Positions 28,233 through 35,222 of a DNA stretch of 64,000 bases are shown piece by piece. The DNA is taken from positions 124,001 to 188,000 of the forward strand of contig NZ_MJEI01000104.1 of assembly GCF_002095395.1 (NCBI RefSeq). Reading direction: 5' to 3'. The translations under genes and the position numbers were made by a program. The stretch is from Williamsia sp. 1135 (lineage in GTDB: Bacteria; Actinomycetota; Actinomycetes; Mycobacteriales; Mycobacteriaceae). The notes beneath the pieces are model-generated. The model was not told the origin of the DNA. It saw only the letters and a program-made list of their open reading frames with translations, and ran no database searches. Position 1 is the first letter of the stretch. The number at the start of each line of letters is the position of its first letter.

Positions 28233-29606
28233 TCAGCGTTTCGGGGTGCCGAGTACGAGGCTGCCCAGCGCGCATTCGGTCAGCTCGTCGACGCCGGCCA
28301 GTTCGGCGAAAGCCGCGGTGTCGCAGTAGCCCTGGGCGACGGTACCCAGCCCCATGTCGGTGGCGACCAGCGACATCGTCTGGGTGAGCACCCCGACGTG
28401 CTTGAGCATCACCGCATAGGGGATCTGCTCGTAGGTCCACATGATTCGACCGACGCGGGCTGCGAAGACGAAGAGGATCTGCGGTAGTTGACCGCCCGAG
28501 AGGGTGAGCGACGACGGGGTCAGCAACCGGTCGATCGCGGGGTTGTCGATGCCGGTGACCGGACGCAGGACGTGGTCGAACGAGTCGTAGTGGTACATGC
28601 CCGTAGGCAGTCCCTGGCATTCGCGCACAACGGGATACACCTCGAGTTCGTACAATCCCCCGCCGGATGGATACGGCCGGGACGGAAACTCCTCGGCGCC
28701 GATCACCCGCAGCTCTCGGTTGCGGTGGGTGCGATAGAGGAACTCGCCGAGCTGATCGAGGGTCGGGGTCGACTCGGTGTCGAAGTCGCGGCACGATGCG
28801 CGATCCTCGATGGCGCTGGTGAGGGCATCCCCGGTGACGCGGAGTTCGTCGAGGTCGACGTCCTTCAGTGCGACCGCCGGTCCCGGGTATTCCGGCTTGC
28901 GCGCAGGGAGTGGTGGATACGAACCCGCCGCCCACTTGGTCGGCCCGAATCGTCCCCAATCCTTGGCGCGCACACCGAAGGTGCTCTTGCGGTGAAACCA
29001 CAATTCGTGGGCGCCCCAGCTACGGGTGGCGAACTCGGACTCTTCGGCGTCGTCCTGCGCGGTGAAACCCGCCCACGTCAGGTCTCGGGCGAGTTCGGCC
29101 ACAACCTGGGGTGCCGGCGGATCGACCCCGGGTAGCCCGGTGAGTACCGCCAGCATGCCCGCGTCGTGGATCTCGATGTCGCACCAGGACAACGGATGTT
29201 CGGCCACGCACCGACCGTCGACTCGATGGATCACCGCGAACTTCGAGAGCTGTCCGACCACTGTGCTGTCGGGCGATACCGGAGGCCGGGGCGGGGGACT
29301 GTCGAAGGGCCGCAGCGTGTACAGATCGGTGCCGGCCCAACGCATCGTGACCGTGAGCAGACCTCGACCGACCAGGTCGTCGAGGATCCCGGTCACCGCA
29401 GGGTCAGCCCCTGCGCCCGGAAGTTCACTCAGGGCCGGCCGACCCCGGCCCAGAGCCTTGAGTGTCTGCATCTGCGCCGGTGTCAGTCCGGTCATTCGCT
29501 GCTTCGCGGGCAACAGCACCGCAACGCCTCCGGGTGCGGTCATCGCGGACGCCCCCGCACGGAAGGCGTAGGCGAGCTCGCGGCCGGTCACCGGTGCAGC
29601 CGTCAC
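28233..29606 (-). CDS. SagB/ThcOx-type flavin dehydrogenase, candidate oxazoline oxidase
   Basis: SagB-type enzymes are FMN nitroreductase-fold proteins that oxidise peptide azolines to azoles. The 457-residue protein has a C-terminal nitroreductase-like domain (about 260-457) with IEDRASCRDFDTESTPTL at the first FMN contact, YPSGGGLYELEVYPVV, the family's hallmark, and QGYCDTAAFAELAGVDELTE and GSLVLGTPKR near the end. About 250 N-terminal residues precede it, as in thiazoline oxidases with a clamp domain. The gene overlaps the siderophore-binding lipoprotein gene by 4 bases in an operon led by an iron box, with no RiPP precursor or cyclodehydratase nearby. Oxidation of the MbtB-made oxazoline to an oxazole is the best inference. 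Confidence 0.85.
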   Translation of the reverse strand: MTAAPVTGRELAYAFRAGASAMTAPGGVAVLLPAKQRMTGLTPAQMQTLKALGRGRPALSELPGAGADPAVTGILDDLVGRGLLTVTMRWAGTDLYTLRPFDSPPPRPPVSPDSTVVGQLSKFAVIHRVDGRCVAEHPLSWCDIEIHDAGMLAVLTGLPGVDPPAPQVVAELARDLTWAGFTAQDDAEESEFATRSWGAHELWFHRKSTFGVRAKDWGRFGPTKWAAGSYPPLPARKPEYPGPAVALKDVDLDELRVTGDALTSAIEDRASCRDFDTESTPTLDQLGEFLYRTHRNRELRVIGAEEFPSRPYPSGGGLYELEVYPVVRECQGLPTGMYHYDSFDHVLRPVTGIDNPAIDRLLTPSSLTLSGGQLPQILFVFAARVGRIMWTYEQIPYAVMLKHVGVLTQTMSLVATDMGLGTVAQGYCDTAAFAELAGVDELTECALGSLVLGTPKR

Positions 29607-30577
29607 TGCGCGGCGTTCTCGAATGCGGGGGTCATCTTCTCCAGTACGAACGGAAGCGACAGCGGGGACGGCTGATTGATGGCACTGACCTCGGCGACGC
29701 TGAGCTCGGCAACGGCATTCTTCTTCACTGAGGTGAGATTCGAATAACCGGGCAAAGTCTTCATCTTCTCGTTGAGCGCCGGTGAGTTGGCGGCGAGGAT
29801 CATCATGTCCGACTGCAGTTCCGGGACGTTCTCGGTGGAGATCGGGAACCGCGGTTGTCCGTCGCGTTCGAAGATCTTCTGAAGCTCTGGGGCCATGGTC
29901 ATGCCCATCGAGGTGAACACCTCTGCCGCGCCGTCGGCGGGATCACCGAAGACCTGAATCTGATCGTTGGTGAGTATCCAGGCCAGTGCGAAGCTCTTGC
30001 CCTGCAATCCCGGATTGGCTTTCTTGATCCCGTCGATCTTGCTGTTGACGCCATCGATGATCTGCTGCGCCTTTTCGGGCTCCCGGAGCACGGTGCCCAT
30101 GAAGACGACCATCTCTTCCCAAGGATCCACCTGCTTGCCGGTGATGGAAGGGATCGTCGGGGCCAGCTTGCTCAGCTTGGCGAATGTCTCTGTCTGGTCG
30201 CCGAAATCGGTCGAGACGATGAGGTCGGGATCCACGGCCGCGACCTGGCTGGCCACGTCGCGCGAGGGATCGATGGCCTCGGAGGATTCGAGCCGGTCTC
30301 CGACCCAGGGCGTCGGGGCCTTGGTCAGCAGTTCGACGTTGTCGAGGTACGCGACGGGGGTGACGCCGAAAGCCAGTGCCACATCGGTCCATTGGGTACC
30401 GATGGTGACGATGTTCTCGGGGACGCCGTTGATCGTGACCTGGCCCATCGGAGTGTTCACCTGGATGGGTGCCCCGTTGTCGGAGTCTTCGTCCGGTGAA
30501 CTGCAGGCCGTGACAACGAGAGTCAGGGCCGCGAAGAGGGCGAGCACTACGGTCAGGCGGTTCGAACGGGCTTGCAT
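29603..30577 (-). CDS. Iron-siderophore-binding lipoprotein (FepB/FecB-like ABC substrate-binding protein)
   Basis: This 324-residue lipoprotein captures ferric siderophore outside the membrane and hands it to an ABC importer. The N-terminus MQARSNRLTVVLALFAAL leads to the lipobox VVTAC near residue 25. The periplasmic-binding-protein fold follows (ENIVTIGTQWTDVALAFGVTPV; LIVSTDFGDQTETFAKLSKLAP). ATG 30577 is preceded by AGAGAGA; an alternative ATG at 30598 overlaps the stop of the upstream gene but would put 7 extra residues before the signal peptide. No permease or ATPase for import lies in this window, so the membrane part is elsewhere. The gene sits between the siderophore-interacting protein and the SagB-type enzyme. 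Confidence 0.88.
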   Translation of the reverse strand: MQARSNRLTVVLALFAALTLVVTACSSPDEDSDNGAPIQVNTPMGQVTINGVPENIVTIGTQWTDVALAFGVTPVAYLDNVELLTKAPTPWVGDRLESSEAIDPSRDVASQVAAVDPDLIVSTDFGDQTETFAKLSKLAPTIPSITGKQVDPWEEMVVFMGTVLREPEKAQQIIDGVNSKIDGIKKANPGLQGKSFALAWILTNDQIQVFGDPADGAAEVFTSMGMTMAPELQKIFERDGQPRFPISTENVPELQSDMMILAANSPALNEKMKTLPGYSNLTSVKKNAVAELSVAEVSAINQPSPLSLPFVLEKMTPAFENAAQ

Positions 30578-30594
30578 GGAACCATCTCTCTTGA

Positions 30595-31290
30595 TCATTT
30601 CCAGTAGGCCTGGGACTTGACCGATGTCTTGGGCAGTTTGCTCTTGAGCGACTTCGTGATGTCTCTGGTGGTGTAGAACTCGCAGGCCACCCATCCGAAC
30701 GCACCCGGGGCAAGCGACAACTGCGCGGCAGTGTCGCGGAGGGCTTGTCCTTTGGTGCCGCGCTCGACCCACTCCACGGTGGTCGCGGGCGTCGTTTTGA
30801 GAGGAAGGTTCTTGTCCGACTCGTGCTGCCACTCGAGCCACACCCGGGCAGGGACATCTCCGATCGCGTCGAGCAGGGAGTTGATCGCGGGCACGGCGGC
30901 CGGATCGCCGAAGATCACGTATTCCGACGGAGTCGGGTCGGGGATCGCGAACTTCGAGCCCATGACGGTGGCGCCGATGGTCTCGCCGACCTCGGCGGCC
31001 ACGGCCCAATTCGCGGCAGGCCCGTCGTGAATCGCGAACTCGATGTCGAAGGTGTCGGCGGCCTCATCGGGGTCGACCAGGGTGTATCCGCGCTGCTGTT
31101 GCTTGTCGCCGTTCGGTATCCACAACCGGATCCACTGGGTCGGGTGGCGGTCGTGGTGACCGAGCAGACCGCCGGCCTTGAAACTGATCCGGACATAACT
31201 GTCCGTGACCTGCTGCTTGCCGGTCACGGTCAGTTCGTAGTCGTCTGCGCCGAGTGCTCTGAGTACCAGCCCTTGTAATCCCCTGCTCAT
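30595..31290 (-). CDS. Siderophore-interacting protein (ViuB/SIP-type ferric reductase)
   Basis: SIP/ViuB flavoproteins reduce ferric siderophore in the cytoplasm and release ferrous iron. The 231-residue protein has the FAD site RGYTLVDPD, the nucleotide-binding region EYVIFGDPAAVPAINSLLD and the characteristic C-terminal SQAYWK. It is the first gene of a three-gene minus-strand operon with the lipoprotein and the SagB-type dehydrogenase. An iron box lies 6-24 bases upstream of its ATG at 31290. Together with the mbt cluster this suggests uptake and reductive release of the cluster's own product. Whether it uses NAD(P)H directly or a separate reductase cannot be seen. Confidence 0.9.
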   Translation of the reverse strand: MSRGLQGLVLRALGADDYELTVTGKQQVTDSYVRISFKAGGLLGHHDRHPTQWIRLWIPNGDKQQQRGYTLVDPDEAADTFDIEFAIHDGPAANWAVAAEVGETIGATVMGSKFAIPDPTPSEYVIFGDPAAVPAINSLLDAIGDVPARVWLEWQHESDKNLPLKTTPATTVEWVERGTKGQALRDTAAQLSLAPGAFGWVACEFYTTRDITKSLKSKLPKTSVKSQAYWK

Positions 31291-31295
31291 GACGG

Positions 31296-31314
31296 TGAGC
31301 TTAGCCTAAGCTCT
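31296..31314 (-). promoter_or_regulatory. IdeR/DtxR iron box of the uptake operon
   Basis: TGAGCTTAGCCTAAGCTCT matches the iron-box consensus at 13 of 19 positions and contains a near-perfect palindrome (GAGCTTAG and CTAAGCTC around one central C). It lies 6-24 bases before the start codon of the siderophore-interacting protein gene, where a bound repressor would block transcription. Confidence 0.8.
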
Positions 31315-31390
31315 ACGTCTCGAGAATCTTCCGAGGGCGTCGAGTTAGGGTGCACTCACTCCGGGCGGCGAAGCGTGCTCTAATTGCCCG

Positions 31391-31585
31391 ATGCAGCAGT
31401 CGGACGAAGACGACGTCACCCAGGAGATCGGGCCCTGGGAATCGGGCGAACCGCAGGAGGAGGACCCGGCGTCCGCGGGCATCAACTCCGCGACGGTGCT
31501 GGTCGCTGTGGGCGTATCGGCGATCATCGCCGCCCTCATCGTCACCATCGGGCTCGTCGTGATCCTCTGGTTGCACACCAACTGA
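31391..31585 (+). CDS. Small single-pass membrane protein with acidic N-terminus
   Basis: The 64-residue product has an acidic cytoplasmic N-terminus (QQSDEDDVTQEIGPW) and one membrane helix (about residues 34-60, LVAVGVSAIIAALIVTIG). The helix matches that of the secreted protein at 15776 as GVSAII-ALIV-IG-V, which suggests paralogous anchors or a common partner. It is divergent from the iron-boxed uptake operon, sharing the 100-base intergenic region with the box at 31296. I do not recognise a family. Its coding status is supported by the conserved helix rather than by a clear ribosome site. Confidence 0.6.
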   Translation: MQQSDEDDVTQEIGPWESGEPQEEDPASAGINSATVLVAVGVSAIIAALIVTIGLVVILWLHTN

Positions 31586-31795
31586 CCTCCGGACTTTGCC
31601 GGGCCCTCCTGTTGCAACCGGTGGATGTGGCAGGTCCTCCGGACTTTGTCAGGCCCTCCCGTTGCAGCCGGAGGATGTGGTCACAGTCGGAGGATGTCGC
31701 AGGTCCTCCGGACTTTGTCAGGCCCTCCTGTTGCAACCGGAGGATGTGGCCACAGTCGGAGGATGTGGCAGATCCTCCGGTTGTGGGAGGGACCG
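31584..31795. repeat. Tandem 69-bp repeat patch with CCTCCGG/CCGGAGG words
   Basis: Unit 1 is a shortened 50-base copy (31584-31633). Units 2 (31634-31702) and 3 (31703-31771) are 69 bases each and nearly identical. A partial fourth begins at 31772. Each starts with a TCCTCCGGACTTTG-type sequence and carries GGAGGATGT words in the opposite sense, so many alternative hairpins can form. Because 69 is divisible by three the frames stay open, but the peptides are not protein-like. It follows the small membrane protein gene directly. Confidence 0.85.
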
Positions 31796-31894
31796 ACCTT
31801 GCGCTGTCTGACGTCGCCGCTGAAGTCGGAAAAGGTCACCGATCACCACTCGTAGGAGCTCGCCGGCTTGCGTGGGCAATACCGGGGCCGTAAT

Positions 31895-31916
31895 TTAGTT
31901 GTAGCCGCACAACTAA
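31895..31916. promoter_or_regulatory. Candidate MarR operator upstream of the MFS pump
   Basis: TTAGTTGT (31895-31902) and ACAACTAA (31909-31916) form a perfect 8-bp inverted repeat with a 6-base spacer. It ends 24 bases before ATG 31941 of the efflux gene. MarR proteins typically bind such TTG/CAA half-sites, and a MarR gene is coupled to the pump gene, so autoregulation is likely. Confidence 0.7.
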
Positions 31917-31940
31917 CTACCAATGCCCGGGGGCGCATCC

Positions 31941-33689
31941 ATGACGGCAGAAGTGACCACAGGCCGGATGAGCAGCGACCACCCCGGCTACAAGTGGGTG
32001 GCACTGACCAACACCACGCTCGGGATGCTGCTGGTGACGGTCAACAGTTCGATCGTCATCATCTCTCTGCCGGCAATCTTTCGTGGGATCGGTCTGAACC
32101 CACTCGAACCCGCCAACGTCAGCTACCTGCTCTGGTTGCTGATGGGGTTCCTGCTCGCGTCGGCGGTGCTGGTCGTCACCTTCGGCCGCCTCGGCGACAT
32201 GTACGGCCGCGTCAAGATCTACAACCTCGGGTTCGTCGTCTTCAGCGTCTGTGCGGTCCTGCTGTCCATCGATCCCTTCGTCGGCGACCTCGGTGCCATC
32301 TGGCTCATCGCCTTCCGGGTGATCCAGGGCGTTGGCGGTGCCATGTTGATGGCGACCTCGGCGGCCATCGTCACCGATGCATTTCCCTCGCGGCAGCGGG
32401 GAATGGCGTTGGGAATCAACATGGTTGCTGCTGTGGCCGGATCGTTCATCGGGCTGATCGTCGGTGGGCTGCTCTCGGAATGGCACTGGCGCGCGGTGTT
32501 CTGGGTGAGCGTTCCGCTCGGCATCGCCGGAACGCTGTGGAGCATCCGGTCGCTACGTGAGGTGGGTAGCCGCAACGCGGGAAAACTGGACTGGCCGGGC
32601 ACGATCCTCTTCGGAATCGGACTGACCGTGCTGCTGACCGCCATCACTTACGGCATACAGCCGTACGGAGACAAGGCAACCGGATGGACCAGTCCGTGGA
32701 TACTCGGTGGTGTCGCTGCCGGAGTACTCCTGCTCGTCGCCTTCTGTGTGGTCGAGACGAGGGTCGCCGACCCGATCTTCGACGTCAAGCTGTTCAAGGT
32801 CCCAGCCTTTGGCCTCGGCAACCTCGCGGGTTTCATGAACGCGATCGGCCGCGGCGGACTGCAGTTCATGTTGATCATCTGGCTGCAGGGCATCTGGCTC
32901 CCGCTGCGCGGCTACGACTTCGAGTCGACACCTCTGTGGTCGGCGATTTTCCTACTGCCGTTGACGGTCGGCTTTCTGGTGAGCGGCCCGGTGGCCGGCT
33001 GGCTGTCCGACCGTTACGGCGCCCGGTGGTTCTCCACGGGTGGATCACTGATCGTGGCGGCGACGTTCATTGCGCTGCTGCTCATTCCGGTCGACTTCGA
33101 CTACTGGCTGTTTGCACTGCTCATCTTCCTCAACGGCGTCGGGTCCGGGCTGTTCGCGTCACCGAACACCGCGGTGATCATGTCGAGTGTCCCGGCCCGG
33201 CAGCGTGGGGCCGCATCGGGAGTGCGAGCGACCTTCATGAACTCGGGCAACGCGTTGTCGATCGGTGTCTTCTTCTCGCTGATGGTGGTCGGCCTCGCCC
33301 AGCATCTGCCGTCGGCGTTGCGCGACGGGCTGATGACTCACGGCGTCTCGGCGGCAGCCGCGGGACAGACCGCAGATCTGCCACCCGTCGGGAGTCTGTT
33401 CGCGGCGTTCCTCGGATACAACCCGATCGAAGAATTGCTCGCCGACAGCGGGGAATTGTCCAGGCCTGCGGTCGACGCCGACACCCTCACCGGCCAGAGC
33501 TTCTTCCCGCACCTGATCTCCGAGCCCTTCCATGACGGCTTGGTCGTGGTGTTCGTCGCAGCGGCAGTGATGATGGTGATCGCGGCGGTGGCCTCGGCCG
33601 TGGCGCCGGTAACCTATGTGGACGACGACGTGGCGCGGACCGATGACGATGGCTCCGTCGCCGCCGCGCAACTGACGGGAGAACGGTGA
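31941..33689 (+). CDS. MFS drug efflux transporter, DHA2 (EmrB/QacA) family
   Basis: This 582-residue proton-driven exporter has about 14 membrane segments. The first conserved loop reads LVVTFGRLGDMYGRVKIYNLG (motif A). Segment 5 has AVAGSFIGLIVGGLLSE (motif C, typical of exporters), and the central part has PVAGWLSDRYGARWFSTGG. ATG 31941 follows GGGGGC in the leader; an upstream in-frame ATG at 31923 overlaps the operator side and lacks a ribosome site. The stop overlaps the MarR gene (TGATG). Multidrug export is the family default. Siderophore export is possible given the nearby iron genes, but no iron box is seen here. Confidence 0.88.
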   Translation: MTAEVTTGRMSSDHPGYKWVALTNTTLGMLLVTVNSSIVIISLPAIFRGIGLNPLEPANVSYLLWLLMGFLLASAVLVVTFGRLGDMYGRVKIYNLGFVVFSVCAVLLSIDPFVGDLGAIWLIAFRVIQGVGGAMLMATSAAIVTDAFPSRQRGMALGINMVAAVAGSFIGLIVGGLLSEWHWRAVFWVSVPLGIAGTLWSIRSLREVGSRNAGKLDWPGTILFGIGLTVLLTAITYGIQPYGDKATGWTSPWILGGVAAGVLLLVAFCVVETRVADPIFDVKLFKVPAFGLGNLAGFMNAIGRGGLQFMLIIWLQGIWLPLRGYDFESTPLWSAIFLLPLTVGFLVSGPVAGWLSDRYGARWFSTGGSLIVAATFIALLLIPVDFDYWLFALLIFLNGVGSGLFASPNTAVIMSSVPARQRGAASGVRATFMNSGNALSIGVFFSLMVVGLAQHLPSALRDGLMTHGVSAAAAGQTADLPPVGSLFAAFLGYNPIEELLADSGELSRPAVDADTLTGQSFFPHLISEPFHDGLVVVFVAAAVMMVIAAVASAVAPVTYVDDDVARTDDDGSVAAAQLTGER

Positions 33690-34129
33690 TGGATCTGCAG
33701 GGAGCATCGGCAGCTTCGGTGTACCGCGACCTGGCGCGGGTTGTCCGATCGCTGCGGTCGCGGACCGGTCAGAACTCCCAGCCGCTCAGCTCACTGTCGG
33801 CGCTGTGGGTTCTGATCGACACCGGCCGGCCGATCCGGTTGTCAGAACTCGCGGAGCGGGAAAACGTGACGGTGCCGACGATGTCGCGCATCGTGTCAGG
33901 ACTCGAACGGGACGGACTCGTCCAGCGGACCGCGGACCCCGACGACGGCCGGGCCAGCCTCCTGGCGGTGACGGAGGCGGGTGCCGACCTGATCAAGGGC
34001 AGCAGATCCCGCCGGGTGCAAGCCCTGGAGACGGCGCTCGAGGGTCTCGACGAGGCCGAACGTGAAGTGCTGGGACGCACCCTGCGCAAGGTGGCCGACG
34101 AACTGGCCGAGCGCCCCGAGCAGAACTAG
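33689..34129 (+). CDS. MarR-family transcriptional regulator
   Basis: The 146-residue winged-helix protein has the MarR pattern: an N-terminal dimer helix, LSSLSALWVLIDTGRPIRLSELAERENVTVPTMSRIVSGLERDGLV as helix-turn-helix, then the wing RTADPDDGRASLLAVTEAG and a C-terminal dimer helix. It overlaps the stop of the efflux gene and probably represses the pump through the palindrome at 31895-31916, with relief by a pump substrate. ATG 33689 is preferred over GTG 33686, which lies one codon upstream. It converges with the exonuclease gene after only 16 bases. Confidence 0.9.
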   Translation: MDLQGASAASVYRDLARVVRSLRSRTGQNSQPLSSLSALWVLIDTGRPIRLSELAERENVTVPTMSRIVSGLERDGLVQRTADPDDGRASLLAVTEAGADLIKGSRSRRVQALETALEGLDEAEREVLGRTLRKVADELAERPEQN

Positions 34130-34145
34130 ACCCAGCCGCCCAGCT

Positions 34146-34949
34146 CTACACCACGTCGATGATGACCGGCGCGTGATCGCTGGCGCCCTTGCCTTTTCGT
34201 TCCTGGCGGTCGATCTCGGCGCCGCTCACGCGGGTCGCGAGCGCCGGTGAGCACAGGCTGAAGTCGATGCGCATGCCTTCCTTACGAGGAAAACGCAGCT
34301 GCGTGTAGTCCCAGTAGGTGTAGACCCCGGGTCCGGGAGTGTAGGGCCGCACGACGTCGGTGAACCCCACCTCGGTCATCGCGCCGAAGGCGGCGCGCTC
34401 GGGCTCGGACGTGTGTGTCTTGTCGGCGAACAGGGCCGGATCCCACACGTCGTCGTCGGTGGGGGCGATATTCCAGTCTCCGCTGAGGACGATCTCGGCG
34501 GTGGGGTCGTCGGCGAGCCACTTGGCGGAGGTATCACGCAGTGCAGCAAGCCATTCGAGCTTGTATGTGTAGTGGGGGTCGGTGAGGGTGCGGCCGTTGG
34601 GGACGTACAGGCTCCAGACGCGCACTCCGCCACAGGTGGCACCGATCGCGCGGGCCTCGATCGCGGGGTCCACCCCGGCGTCCTTGCTGAAACCGGGCTG
34701 GTTCTCGAAGCTCGTCTCGATGTCGTCGAGGCCGACGCGGGATGCGATCGCGACGCCGTTCCACTGGCTGAAGCCGACCGTGGCGAGCTCATAGCCGGCA
34801 GCGGCGAACCCCATCTCGGGAAACTGCTCGTTCTTGCATTTGGTTTCCTGCATGGCCAGGACGTCGATGTTTGCCCGTTCGAGCCAGTCGACGACCCGTT
34901 CGCTGCGGGCGCGGATCGAGTTGACGTTCCAGGTGGCGATGCGAAGCAT
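34146..34949 (-). CDS. xth: Exodeoxyribonuclease III / AP endonuclease
   Basis: This base-excision-repair enzyme cleaves abasic sites and has 3'-5' exonuclease activity. The 267-residue protein shows the ExoIII-family residues: Asn in ATWNVNSIR, the metal-binding Glu in MQETKC near residue 36, SLYVPNG, SGDWNIAP with the Asp/Asn pair, and the terminal SDHAPVIIDV with catalytic Asp-His. It is the equivalent of Mtb xthA (Rv0427c), which there directly follows a GNAT gene. Here about 7 kb separates it from that neighbour at 41888-42847. Confidence 0.93.
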   Translation of the reverse strand: MLRIATWNVNSIRARSERVVDWLERANIDVLAMQETKCKNEQFPEMGFAAAGYELATVGFSQWNGVAIASRVGLDDIETSFENQPGFSKDAGVDPAIEARAIGATCGGVRVWSLYVPNGRTLTDPHYTYKLEWLAALRDTSAKWLADDPTAEIVLSGDWNIAPTDDDVWDPALFADKTHTSEPERAAFGAMTEVGFTDVVRPYTPGPGVYTYWDYTQLRFPRKEGMRIDFSLCSPALATRVSGAEIDRQERKGKGASDHAPVIIDVV

Positions 34950-35068
34950 GGCTTCGAGTTTTTCACACTGCCTTCGCGGGCGCGGGCGGCGCCCGGCAGG
35001 GGCCCAGGGTCAGGGGCGTAAGCTGGTCAAATCGGGACCTATCAGGTTCTCAATCAAGGGATCGCCAC

Positions 35069-35203
35069 ATGGCCGACAAGTCGCCACGTCAAGGTATGAC
35101 CAAGAAATCCGGTAAGTCCCTGAAAGAAAAGCGTGCAATCAAGAAGGGGAAGGCAGACGCCGCCCCGGGCGAGACCATCTTCACCGGCAACAAAAAGCGC
35201 TGA
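35069..35203 (+). CDS. Small basic conserved protein (44 residues)
   Basis: ATG 35069 preceded by AAGGGA opens a 44-residue lysine-rich frame: it starts MADKSPRQGMTKKSGKSLKE and ends TIFTGNKKR. The MADKSPRQGM-KKSGKSLKEKR pattern is one I associate with small conserved actinobacterial proteins of unknown function; this is recall, not a search. It has a third-position G/C preference like its neighbours, which supports coding. The enzyme gene at 35223 starts 20 bases later on the same strand, so they may be cotranscribed. No function can be assigned; the charge would suit RNA or DNA binding. Confidence 0.7.
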   Translation: MADKSPRQGMTKKSGKSLKEKRAIKKGKADAAPGETIFTGNKKR

Positions 35204-35222
35204 CTTGCCGAAAACCGCTGAA

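Noticed and set aside
28147-29001. Minus-strand alternative frame overlapping the SagB-type gene
   Set aside because: It is a shadow rich in Arg, His and Pro; the SagB frame has the conserved FMN motifs.
31584-31795. CRISPR array
   Set aside because: The units are contiguous 69-base tandem copies without unique spacers, and no cas gene is present.
31596-31855. Several overlapping short plus-strand frames in the repeat patch
   Set aside because: They exist only because the 69-base period keeps frames open; the predicted peptides are repeats of SGLCQALLLQPEDV-type sequence with no protein character.
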